Assembly (NCBI RefSeq): GCF_020216685.1
Contig: NZ_JAIWNS010000155.1
Coordinates: 1 to 12,457, forward strand
From: Methanospirillum hungatei
GTDB taxonomy: Archaea > Halobacteriota > Methanomicrobia > Methanomicrobiales > Methanospirillaceae
Direction: 5' to 3'
DNA: 12,457 nucleotides
In this document: positions 1-7,060 of the stretch, piece after piece
Numbering within the stretch: position 1 is the stretch's first letter
How the letters are laid out: each line of letters opens with the position of its first letter
Notes under the pieces: generated by a model
Databases searched by the model: none
Seen by the model: the letters and a program-made list of their open reading frames with translations, nothing else
What the model was told of the DNA's origin: nothing
Program-made: the position numbers and the translations under genes

Positions 1-659
1 TGATGGGATGCCTTGAGGTTCTCTCCGCTCTCTCCCCGTCTGCATCGTACCTGATTGCCAGTGAAGAGGCAGAACCGGCAGATGGCTGGCCATATAAGCC
101 TTGGATCTCGTATATCAATGCGCATCCGGATGAGTCTGTGGAGCAGTATGCAAAAAATCTCACTGACGAGTATATGAAAACCCCTGGCCAGGGAAAGACA
201 ATCGCACTCCTCAATCCAAAAGAGGCTGATTACCTGACCGAGCGACTGGACCGGTTTGCAAAAGACCTCCATGCCCTTGCCGGAGATGAGGAGGGATGCA
301 GGACGATAGCCCGCATTCTATCACAGACGCAGCAATTTGGCCGCACCGGATCCGGAGAACTGGAAGAGGCGACCATGGACTTGTATTCCTTTGCAGATGA
401 GGCACGGCGTACTGTTCCCTATCTCTCAAAATCTGCAGAAGAAGTACTTGAAGGGATTAACCGGACGGTTGTCTTTGCCCGCCATGATGCCATGGTCCCT
501 GGTGCACACGGAGTTGCCATCCTCTCACCAGTCCTCATCAATCCTGTATTTTACGAATATTACCGGGAAAGTGCATTCATCACACCATCCTGGGACAGAT
601 TTCTGATCAGGTACCTGGGAGAATGCGGAGAAAGCGGGAATATCACCGCTCTCTTCTGA
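1..659 (+). CDS. Clostripain-like (family C11) cysteine peptidase, C-terminal part
   Basis: This is the 3' part of a gene that enters from the left edge; the frame is open from base 1 and 218 codons follow the ATG at base 3. That ATG is probably internal. The first visible residues, MGCLEVL, fit the block just after the catalytic cysteine of C11 peptidases (usual pattern D-A-C-L-M-G-x-x-E-V), so the nucleophile should lie a few codons outside the window. The following SEEAEPADGWPY matches the family's conserved 'SEE-x-x-P-x-D-G-W-P-Y' segment. The rest has mixed helix and strand character, and no membrane segment is visible. The known members cleave proteins after basic residues and are often secreted; location here cannot be judged without the N-terminus. 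The last 17 bases overlap the end of the convergent TPR gene. Family assignment is fairly sure; substrate is unknown. Confidence 0.75.
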   Translation, partial: MGCLEVLSALSPSASYLIASEEAEPADGWPYKPWISYINAHPDESVEQYAKNLTDEYMKTPGQGKTIALLNPKEADYLTERLDRFAKDLHALAGDEEGCRTIARILSQTQQFGRTGSGELEEATMDLYSFADEARRTVPYLSKSAEEVLEGINRTVVFARHDAMVPGAHGVAILSPVLINPVFYEYYRESAFITPSWDRFLIRYLGECGESGNITALF

Positions 660-2373
660 AGATAAACAGACATCCGAAGATGACTCCTGCAAGAACCGGA
701 AATACATGAAGGGGAGTCTCTTTATGGGTAGACTCAAGAGCCTTGATCTTCAGAAGGATCCCGGTCAGGTTTGGCTGTATCTCCATCGCTTTCCGGTAGG
801 CATGCTCTGCTCCAGGGGTATCTCCGGCCAGAGCCAGTACATCCCCGTACTGTTCATACACAAACCCTGACTTTGGTTCGGATGCCAGAACATCCCGATA
901 TAAGGCCAGTGCTTCAGCCTCCCTGCCGGCCCGGACCAGAGTCATCGCTTTTCCTTTTCTGACAAGGTCAGGATCAGATTCATTCAGGGAGACAGAACTC
1001 CAGACATCAAGTGCATCCTGATACCGCCCCAGTTTTTCATATATCTCGGCAAGCCGGCCAAGTAAGGCCATATTAGTCGGATCAGCGGCAATGGCCAGCT
1101 GCAGGGACTCTAGTGCAGTCTCGGGATCGCCGGTTGTCACCAGATTCTTACTCTTTCCGGCAAGTGCCTGACTGTTCCTCGGATCAAGCTGAAGCGCTGC
1201 CTCATATGCACCATCAGCCTCCTCTATCCGCCCAAGTCCGGAAAGACTGTTCCCTTTTCCCACCCATCCTGAAGCAAACAGGGGAGACATGGAGCAGGCT
1301 ATCTCGAATACACCCAGAGCTTCCTTGTATCTGGCAAGGTTATTCAGAGCAGTTCCCTTCCCAATCCAGGCGGATGAATCCATCCGGTTTAATGCAATGG
1401 CCTGTTCATATGCCGCAAGTGCCTCATCATACCGCTTTTCGAGCATAAGGACATCGCCGATGTTCTTCCAGACCGATGAGTCAGTCTTGTTGAGCTTTAA
1501 AGCCATCTGAAATGCCCGGACAGCATTATCGTACTCCCGCAGTTTGGTATATACCTGCCCAAGAGAGGTCCAGGCTTTCAGGTCGGTTGCGTCAAGGCTG
1601 AGAGCAGCCTCATAGGCATCAATTGCATCGTCGTATCGCTCAAGATCTGCAAGAGCCATACCCTTGTTCGTATATGCAATGGCATCCTTCGGGTTATAGG
1701 CAAGGGCCATCTCATAACTTTTCAGGGCGCCCTCAAGGTTTCCAAGATTATACTGCGCATTTCCCTTGTTATACCAGGCCTTACTGTCTTTACTGTCCTT
1801 TTGTAAAGCGATCTCATAGGCGGACACTGCGTCCTTAAAATTTCCCTGGTTGTAATGGGCATTCCCTTTTGCAAACCAGGTCTCCTCATTATCCGGGTCA
1901 ATCTGAATGGCAGCATCATATGCCCTGATGGCATCCTCGTACTGCTTCTGGTCAGACAGAACATTCCCCTTTGCCATCCACGCCTGTACATCATACGGGT
2001 CAAGCTGAATTGCTACATCATATGCTGCATATGCTTCATTGAGCAGGTTCTTACTTAAGAGGGCATTTCCCTTATTGTACCAGTAATCAGAGTTCCGGGG
2101 ATCAAGCCCGATGGCGACCTCATATGAGGCGATTGCTTCATCCACCTGGTCAAGTTTATAAAGTGAAACCCCTTTATTATACCATGCTGCTGCATTCGAG
2201 GGATCCAGTTCAATTGCCCGCTCAAAATATGAGATGGCTTCCTGGTACATTCCCTGGCTGTATAAGACATTCCCGTCTGATATCAGGTCATCTGACTGGG
2301 TGGCAAGAGCTGGCACGGGAAAAAGGAATACCGCCAGTATGATGAAACCATGAACCTGACGTGGAATGGTCAT
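643..2373 (-). CDS. Secreted, C-terminally anchored protein of 15 tandem TPR repeats
   Basis: A 576-residue protein with three parts. Residues 1-26 are a signal peptide (hydrophobic 10-18, likely cut after ALA at 22-24). Residues 27-536 are exactly fifteen 34-residue tetratricopeptide units with no insertion or deletion between them; most follow the W-Y-N-K-G-N ... Y-x-x-A-x-x-x-Y-x-x-A-I-x-L-D-P pattern. Residues 537-576 hold a short linker, a hydrophobic stretch at about 557-572 and a basic RRER end. This predicts a solenoid outside the cytoplasm, held by a C-terminal membrane helix. TPR solenoids bind other proteins; no catalytic domain is visible, so the partner is unknown. A purine-rich AGGAG lies about 11 bases before the ATG. 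The gene starts 45 bases after cca and may be read from the same transcript. Its stop overlaps the end of the convergent peptidase gene. Confidence 0.9.
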   Translation of the reverse strand: MTIPRQVHGFIILAVFLFPVPALATQSDDLISDGNVLYSQGMYQEAISYFERAIELDPSNAAAWYNKGVSLYKLDQVDEAIASYEVAIGLDPRNSDYWYNKGNALLSKNLLNEAYAAYDVAIQLDPYDVQAWMAKGNVLSDQKQYEDAIRAYDAAIQIDPDNEETWFAKGNAHYNQGNFKDAVSAYEIALQKDSKDSKAWYNKGNAQYNLGNLEGALKSYEMALAYNPKDAIAYTNKGMALADLERYDDAIDAYEAALSLDATDLKAWTSLGQVYTKLREYDNAVRAFQMALKLNKTDSSVWKNIGDVLMLEKRYDEALAAYEQAIALNRMDSSAWIGKGTALNNLARYKEALGVFEIACSMSPLFASGWVGKGNSLSGLGRIEEADGAYEAALQLDPRNSQALAGKSKNLVTTGDPETALESLQLAIAADPTNMALLGRLAEIYEKLGRYQDALDVWSSVSLNESDPDLVRKGKAMTLVRAGREAEALALYRDVLASEPKSGFVYEQYGDVLALAGDTPGAEHAYRKAMEIQPNLTGILLKIKALESTHKETPLHVFPVLAGVIFGCLFIFRRER

Positions 2374-2418
2374 ATGCGAAGTTTCTCCTGTTGTTCCTAA
2401 ATAGTTTCGAGCAGGGCC

Positions 2419-3801
2419 TTATGAGGTTCGTGCTTCAGCCCGCCGTATCCGAACAAGCGGACTGCTTTTCTGCAGGAACTCACTGATAAACGGTTCAAAC
2501 CCTGGCTGCCAGCACTCAAGCCCTGCATGGACAACAAACTCCTCTTTCATGGAATGCTTGACATGTTTGCCAAGAGCAGTTGCAAATACTTCATTCGAGG
2601 AGAGGAGATCGGAGGCCTGCCGGTAGCGCCGGGGAAGTTCCACCCCGTACCGGCCGTCACGAATGAATGGCCCGGCAAAGATGATGTCAGAATGAATATA
2701 CTTTTCAATGAACTTTGCCGCATTGACATGGGCGGTGACCGGCGGGCCTGCATGGAACCTGACCGCCGGAAGAGTGTCAACAAGGAGCTCAAAGAGGAGC
2801 ATACTCCGATCCTCAAGCATCCACGTATCTGCCCGTGCAACCACAAATTCATGTCTTTTTAAAAGATCAACCAACGTGTGCAGACTTTTCCGAAGCTGGG
2901 GAACGACAATATCTTCTATATAGGGCGGGGTTTTCAGGGTGATCGCAAGAAATGCAGACTCACGACCTTTTAACAGAGCGCTGACCTCTTCCCTGGTCAG
3001 GATACAGATCGGTGGGCGGTAAAAAAACCACTTTGACGGTGATTTCAGATATCCCTGGCAGAGCTCAATAAACTCAAGAAGTTTGGTATCTGAAACGGAG
3101 GCCGATACATTCCGGCAGGGATCAACCGGGTCGATGACGACCAGGGGTTCATCAAACCATTTGGCTGCATGCTGCTCGATGTCGATGAACATCCCGGGTT
3201 TCCAGCCAGCTGCGGCTTTGAGCAGGTTATGAAACCCGCCATGATGAAGCACCAGGAGTTCACACAGGTATCCGGCAAACCCCTCCGTCATCTGATCAGA
3301 CCCGTATACTCCGCCTGCCTTGACAAACTGCTTTAAAAGGAGAACGTCGTCGGTAAAATCACCGATACGGGAAGAGATGTACCGGTTATGAAATGGTGTA
3401 CGGTCAACTGCACTCTGGATACCGGTCGCCTCCTTTACCTGATAACAGGGGACAAGATCTACATCAAGACCGTCGATCGTCGCATTCAGGTACGGGTGCT
3501 CTGCGTACTTCTCCCTGATTGTATCGGTATATTGCTGTGCAATGCTCCATGCAAGGGCAAGACCCTCCCGTTCCAGGTCTTCGCGTGGCAGGGCGGGGTC
3601 AAAGAGCATAAACACATCAAGGTCCCGGTCACCATGCACACAGGTCTTTCTGGCAACCGATCCGACCATCATCCCGTCAGCCTTGCCTGATGCACGGATA
3701 TCTGAAATAAGCCGGTCTGCAAGGGCATACATCCGGTCAAGTTCTTCTTTGGTTGGACGTATCTCTGCAAGGACTGACTGTTCAAGTGGTGAAAATGTCA
3801 T
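2419..3801 (-). CDS. cca: Archaeal CCA-adding tRNA nucleotidyltransferase (class I)
   Basis: A 460-residue enzyme that adds or repairs the 3'-terminal CCA of tRNA using CTP and ATP without a nucleic acid template. The nucleotidyltransferase signature is clear: G47-S48 followed by the acidic pair D60 and D62 in D-R-D-L-D-V-F, with the third metal-binding carboxylate at D113 or D115 in the D-V-D-L-V-P-C-Y segment. The block D-R-T-P-F-H-N-R-Y (133-141) and G-F-A-G-Y-L-C-E-L-L (174-183) are typical of the archaeal class I enzyme, as is the overall length of about 440-460 residues. The start codon overlaps the stop of thpR (ATGA), so the two are probably co-translated from one mRNA. No truncation or missing catalytic residue is seen. 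Confidence 0.95.
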   Translation of the reverse strand: MTFSPLEQSVLAEIRPTKEELDRMYALADRLISDIRASGKADGMMVGSVARKTCVHGDRDLDVFMLFDPALPREDLEREGLALAWSIAQQYTDTIREKYAEHPYLNATIDGLDVDLVPCYQVKEATGIQSAVDRTPFHNRYISSRIGDFTDDVLLLKQFVKAGGVYGSDQMTEGFAGYLCELLVLHHGGFHNLLKAAAGWKPGMFIDIEQHAAKWFDEPLVVIDPVDPCRNVSASVSDTKLLEFIELCQGYLKSPSKWFFYRPPICILTREEVSALLKGRESAFLAITLKTPPYIEDIVVPQLRKSLHTLVDLLKRHEFVVARADTWMLEDRSMLLFELLVDTLPAVRFHAGPPVTAHVNAAKFIEKYIHSDIIFAGPFIRDGRYGVELPRRYRQASDLLSSNEVFATALGKHVKHSMKEEFVVHAGLECWQPGFEPFISEFLQKSSPLVRIRRAEARTS

Positions 3802-4349
3802 GAACGCTCCCGAAGAGGGACATGGAGAATATCAGTATATATGGGTCCGTCAGGGGTGAGCTCACTCTTTTTTAATATAAACTCCCTGACCGGAATGGTT
3901 CCGGAGCATGAGGATGCTACGCCTGCCAGGGCTTCAAAGAGTGACTGATGAAACTGCCTGACCCGTGCGATAGTGATATGAGGTCTGAACTTCCGTTTCT
4001 CAGGTTCAAATCCGAGTGAGGCAAGGGAAGAGTCTATTGATTCTGCAAGTGCCCGGCATTGTCCAGGGTCATCCACTTCTGCCCAGACCACCCGGGGAGC
4101 CCGCTGACTATTCGTCCCGATAAGCCCGACCTCCATGGAGAAAGGTGAAGCCTCGATGGTTTGTAATAGTTCAGTGATCTGTGAGAGGGCTGACCCGCTC
4201 ACCTCACCGATGAACTTTAACGTGATATGCATCGACTCCTGATCAACCAGAGTCAGTCTGGCACGGCTTGACCGCAGGCCCTCCTGAACATCCCTGAACT
4301 GTTCCCTGATATCATCAGGAAGGTCGATTGCAACGAATAAACGGACCAT
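3798..4349 (-). CDS. thpR: RNA 2',3'-cyclic phosphodiesterase / 2'-5' RNA ligase (2H family)
   Basis: A 183-residue 2H phosphoesterase. Both hallmark H-x-T-x motifs are present: H41-I-T-L and H124-I-T-I. The N-terminus M-V-R-L-F-V-A-I-D-L and the F-R-P-H-I-T-I-A-R-V block are typical of LigT/ThpR proteins. These open 2',3'-cyclic phosphates on RNA ends and, in vitro, join tRNA halves by 2'-5' bonds; the cellular substrate is not settled. The gene lies directly before cca with an ATGA overlap, which fits a role in tRNA end processing. There is no Shine-Dalgarno sequence before the ATG. A TTATAA box sits centred about 25 bases upstream, so the mRNA is probably leaderless. Complete and intact. 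Confidence 0.93.
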   Translation of the reverse strand: MVRLFVAIDLPDDIREQFRDVQEGLRSSRARLTLVDQESMHITLKFIGEVSGSALSQITELLQTIEASPFSMEVGLIGTNSQRAPRVVWAEVDDPGQCRALAESIDSSLASLGFEPEKRKFRPHITIARVRQFHQSLFEALAGVASSCSGTIPVREFILKKSELTPDGPIYTDILHVPLRERS

Positions 4350-4366
4350 TCTGCCGTATTATGTCT

Positions 4367-4382
4367 TTATCTTATAAGATAA
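4367..4382. promoter_or_regulatory. 16-bp perfect palindrome containing the probable thpR TATA box
   Basis: The sequence TTATCTTATAAGATAA is its own reverse complement. Its centre (4374/4375) is 25-26 bases upstream of the thpR start codon, the distance expected between an archaeal TATA box and the start of a leaderless transcript. It could therefore be both the TATA element and a symmetric repressor site for the thpR-cca operon. A TATA box alone tends to be symmetric in its central six to eight bases; sixteen perfect bases is more than that requires. The binding protein is unknown. Confidence 0.5.
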
Positions 4383-4400
4383 GGGATTTTGGATCATATA

Positions 4401-4420
4401 CCTATATATAGAGATATAGG
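4401..4420. promoter_or_regulatory. Inverted repeat CCTATAT / ATATAGG in the thpR-nrdH divergent region
   Basis: Seven-base arms (4401-4407 and 4414-4420) pair perfectly across a six-base spacer, and CTATATATAG (4402-4411) inside it is itself palindromic. It lies about 60-80 bases before the nrdH ATG. It could supply the TATA box for nrdH-nrdD, or an operator for a regulator of ribonucleotide reductase genes. It shares an A+T-rich symmetric core with bacterial NrdR boxes, but that likeness is weak and I do not claim NrdR control. Confidence 0.35.
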
Positions 4421-4480
4421 CAAAGAGTCCCTGCCCGGATCTTTATTTCTATGAAGTAATCCAAATGATTATTGATCATT

Positions 4481-4735
4481 ATGGGGGCGGTCTTTATCGT
4501 ATATACACTTGAGTTTTGTCCACGTTGTGAAATTCTCAAGGATTTTCTCACATCTCATCAGATACCTTTCACCGTTGCCGACATGTCATCTGCGAAGGCA
4601 CTGACTGAGCTCCGCGTGAACGGCATCTTTGTTCAGGAGGCCCCGGTCCTTCAGGTTGATAAGACGTTCCTGACCTCAAAGGAACTCTTTAATGGTGACG
4701 CCATCAATGAACAGCGGATATTGCAACTCTGTTAG
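4481..4735 (+). CDS. nrdH: NrdH-like glutaredoxin/thioredoxin-fold redoxin
   Basis: A small redoxin of 84 residues from the ATG at 4481. An in-frame TTG at 4472 would add three residues but has no better support. The thioredoxin-fold strand I-V-Y-T-L-E-F leads into the redox-active C13-P-R-C16, and P55 in E-A-P-V-L-Q-V is at the place of the conserved cis-proline. A third cysteine is the last residue (C84). Lying nine bases before nrdD in the same direction, it is the likely electron donor for that reductase: in Methanosarcina barkeri a NrdH-type redoxin, itself reduced by a ferredoxin disulfide reductase, reduces the class III enzyme. There is no strong ribosome site; a T-rich stretch at 4441-4450 could be a TATA element giving a very short leader. 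Confidence 0.8.
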   Translation: MGAVFIVYTLEFCPRCEILKDFLTSHQIPFTVADMSSAKALTELRVNGIFVQEAPVLQVDKTFLTSKELFNGDAINEQRILQLC

Positions 4736-4740
4736 GTGAT
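4734..4740 (+). promoter_or_regulatory. Shine-Dalgarno site that fixes the GTG start of nrdD
   Basis: AGGTGAT overlaps the nrdH stop codon (TAG, 4733-4735) and stands three bases before GTG at 4744. The nearby ATG at 4739 reads only four further codons before a stop, so the GTG with this strong GGTGA-type site is the credible start. The overlap suggests translational coupling of nrdH and nrdD. Confidence 0.7.
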
Positions 4741-4743
4741 GGA

Positions 4744-6942
4744 GTGGCAGGGATAACACGTCAGACTACATTAGACGGTATTGCCATCCCGTCGATGCCG
4801 CCTGTCAGAACCAGTGACGGGCACATCCTGGAATGGGACCGGGACCGTATTGTCAGACAGATTTTGAAAGAGACCAGGCTTGTTGAGATTTTTTACGGAT
4901 TTGAAGGGGCAGATGAAGAGACGGCACAGGAGATAGCACGGGAGGTGGAGGACCGGATCAGAAAACTTAACCTGCGCACGCTTTCAGGTCCTTTAATCCG
5001 GGAGATAATGAATACTATCCTTATCGAACGGGGGAGGATCCAGTGGAGAAATGTCTGCACCAGGGTAGGAACCCCTGTCTTTGATGCTCACCAGATAGAT
5101 GTCGGCAGGGGATTTGAGGCAAAGGATAATGCAAATCTGCAGGAGAATGCTGAAACGTCTCATAAAAAGAAGGCAGACAAGATCAGCAAGGAGCAGTACC
5201 TCCTCCAGCTTCCTCCCCATCTCGCAGACCGTCACCTCTGCGGGGATATTCATATCCATGACCTTGAGTACTTCGGGACACGGCCGTTCTGCCAGGACTG
5301 GGATCTCCGGTACTTCTTCTACTATGGTCTCATGCCTGACGGGAACGGGACAAAGGCATCGGTTGCCGGACCTGCGAACCGGGCAGAGGTTGCAGTACTC
5401 CATGCAGTAAAAGCTCTTGGAAGTGCCCAGACCAACTTTGCCGGCGGGCAGGGGTATTATAATTTTCTCACCTTCCTGGCGCCGTACTTCACGGGCATGG
5501 AATATATCGAGATGAAGCAGCTGATGCAGATGTTTGTCTATGAGATGACTCAGATGATGGTTGCCCGTGGCGGCCAGCTGGTCTTCTCATCAGTCCAGCT
5601 CTCACCAGGAGTCCCGAAACTCTGGAAAGATAAGCCCTGTGTCTATAAAGGAAAGGTCTGGAACGGAACCGATGCACCCTTGCAGACCTATGGCTCCTGT
5701 GAACGGGAGGTCAGACTGCTTTTTAAGGCCCTTATGGAGGTCATGCTTGAAGGTGATTACTGGGGCAAGCCATTTAATTTTCCAAAACCGGAGATCAGCA
5801 TAGAGCCCGACTTCATGCATGAGGATGAGGAGTTTAATGCAAAAAACCCGGATCTTCCGAGTTATGAAGACCTCTACCTTATGACCTTTGAACTGGCCTC
5901 AAAGTTTGGAACACCATACTATGACAACCAGCTCCCGGCATACCGCGGGGCAGGGGAGGGCATCTCCTGTTACCAGTGTTGTGCCTACCAGTTCTCCACC
6001 ATGGCCGATAAGGACGCAGACTTTGATAAAAAACTCTATTTTGAAGATGGCATGCATTTCTCCATGGGATCGTGGGGTGTTGTCTCACTCAACTGTCCCC
6101 GGGCATCCTACAAGGCCCATGGTGATGAGGAACGGCTCTTTGCAGAACTCCGATCTATGATGGACACCGCTGTTGAGGTCTTTAAGATAAAACTCCGGTG
6201 GATGGAACATATCAAGAAGAGTAACCGGATGCCATTTGCCATGCAGCGACCTCGTGACCCGAAGACCGGTGAGCGTGGTGCAATGGCCGTTGACTTTGAC
6301 GGACTTGTCTATACCATCGGGATCGTCGGTCTGAATGAAATGGTCCAGCACTTTACGGGCTATCAGCTGCATGAATCAGATGAGGCGTTCCGTCTCGGAG
6401 TTCTTGCAATGACTGAGATGGAACTCTACAGCCAGGAGCTGACCAGAAAGCACGGTATGACCATCGCTCTTGCACGCACCCCGGCTGAGACAACCGGTCA
6501 GCGGTTTGCCGTTGCTGATCTCCTCCGCAGGGAGTTTCACGAGGGGGCAAAACAGGTTATCAAGGGGAATCTGGAAGTTGCCTTATCCCGTCTTGGCGAT
6601 ACCCGCGACCTTCCGATATACTATACCAATGGAACCCATGTCGCTCCTGGTGCAGACATCACCCTTGCACGCCGTGCAGAGATCGAACATGTCTTCTTCC
6701 CGATTGTGGACGGCGGAAATATCTTTCATATCTGGCTTGGTGAGGCACGGCCTGATCCCCGTGGCCTGATGGACATGGCCATGAAACTCTGTCGGAGCAC
6801 CCAGATTGGATACTTTGCATTCACCCGTGACCTGACCGTATGCCTGCACCAGTTCTCGGAGTGGGACGGAAAAAGAGCCCATGTTCCGGTAAAAGAGCCT
6901 GGAGGGACGCAATCAGGAATCCAGGCACCAATCCACGTATAA
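4744..6942 (+). CDS. nrdD: Anaerobic (class III) ribonucleoside-triphosphate reductase lacking the glycyl-radical C-terminus
   Basis: A 732-residue protein of the class III reductase family, which converts NTPs to dNTPs. Residues about 21-97 form an ATP-cone regulatory domain. The catalytic barrel follows, with conserved G-D-I-H-I-H-D-L, the cysteine-rich C409-Y-Q-C412-C413 that should include the thiyl-radical cysteine, and I-G-Y-F-A-F-T-R-D-L-T-V-C near the end. Normally that last cysteine (C700) begins a four-cysteine zinc site followed by an R-V-x-G-Y glycyl-radical loop. Here only 32 residues follow, with no further cysteine and no glycyl motif in this frame, nor a glycyl motif in the other forward frames. 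The barrel appears intact. The NrdG activase gene is not in the window. The protein as encoded should be unable to hold the radical, unless a separate polypeptide supplies it. It could be a recent pseudogene or a split enzyme. A sequencing error is possible but would not by itself restore a normal tail. Confidence 0.93.
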   Translation: MAGITRQTTLDGIAIPSMPPVRTSDGHILEWDRDRIVRQILKETRLVEIFYGFEGADEETAQEIAREVEDRIRKLNLRTLSGPLIREIMNTILIERGRIQWRNVCTRVGTPVFDAHQIDVGRGFEAKDNANLQENAETSHKKKADKISKEQYLLQLPPHLADRHLCGDIHIHDLEYFGTRPFCQDWDLRYFFYYGLMPDGNGTKASVAGPANRAEVAVLHAVKALGSAQTNFAGGQGYYNFLTFLAPYFTGMEYIEMKQLMQMFVYEMTQMMVARGGQLVFSSVQLSPGVPKLWKDKPCVYKGKVWNGTDAPLQTYGSCEREVRLLFKALMEVMLEGDYWGKPFNFPKPEISIEPDFMHEDEEFNAKNPDLPSYEDLYLMTFELASKFGTPYYDNQLPAYRGAGEGISCYQCCAYQFSTMADKDADFDKKLYFEDGMHFSMGSWGVVSLNCPRASYKAHGDEERLFAELRSMMDTAVEVFKIKLRWMEHIKKSNRMPFAMQRPRDPKTGERGAMAVDFDGLVYTIGIVGLNEMVQHFTGYQLHESDEAFRLGVLAMTEMELYSQELTRKHGMTIALARTPAETTGQRFAVADLLRREFHEGAKQVIKGNLEVALSRLGDTRDLPIYYTNGTHVAPGADITLARRAEIEHVFFPIVDGGNIFHIWLGEARPDPRGLMDMAMKLCRSTQIGYFAFTRDLTVCLHQFSEWDGKRAHVPVKEPGGTQSGIQAPIHV

Positions 6943-6948
6943 CTTCAT
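6941..6948. repeat. Left 8-bp target site duplication (AACTTCAT)
   Basis: AACTTCAT directly before the left end of the mobile element; an identical copy is at 7061-7068. The first two bases belong to the nrdD stop codon, so the insertion occurred exactly at the end of that gene without altering its reading frame. Confidence 0.85.
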
Positions 6949-7060
6949 AGGACTTACGCAACCAGTAACTTGACATAAAATTTTAGGAAATGGGATTATA
7001 GTAACTATATTAGAAAATTATTTAGATAAATTAACAAATTGCTCTATCTGCGTAAGTCCT
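6949..7060. mobile_element. 112-bp MITE with 12-bp perfect terminal inverted repeats
   Basis: The ends AGGACTTACGCA (6949-6960) and TGCGTAAGTCCT (7049-7060) are perfect inverted repeats. The element is flanked by identical 8-bp copies of AACTTCAT (6941-6948 and 7061-7068), the footprint of a DDE transposase. The interior is strongly AT-rich and cannot encode a protein, so it must have been moved in trans by an IS whose ends share this repeat. The perfect duplication and matching ends suggest a fairly recent insertion. The IS family cannot be named with certainty from the ends alone. As RNA it could form a hairpin after nrdD. Confidence 0.85.

Noticed and set aside
643..2373. DNA-level tandem repeats or CRISPR-like array in the TPR gene
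   Set aside because: The 102-base periodicity comes from diverged protein repeats; units differ too much in sequence to be a DNA repeat array.
4472..4480. TTG at 4472 as the nrdH start
   Set aside because: It adds only three residues; ATG at 4481 leads directly into the redoxin strand and is the simpler choice, although neither has a strong ribosome site.
4993..5403. A 136-codon reverse ORF inside nrdD
   Set aside because: It is an antisense shadow of the highly conserved reductase frame.
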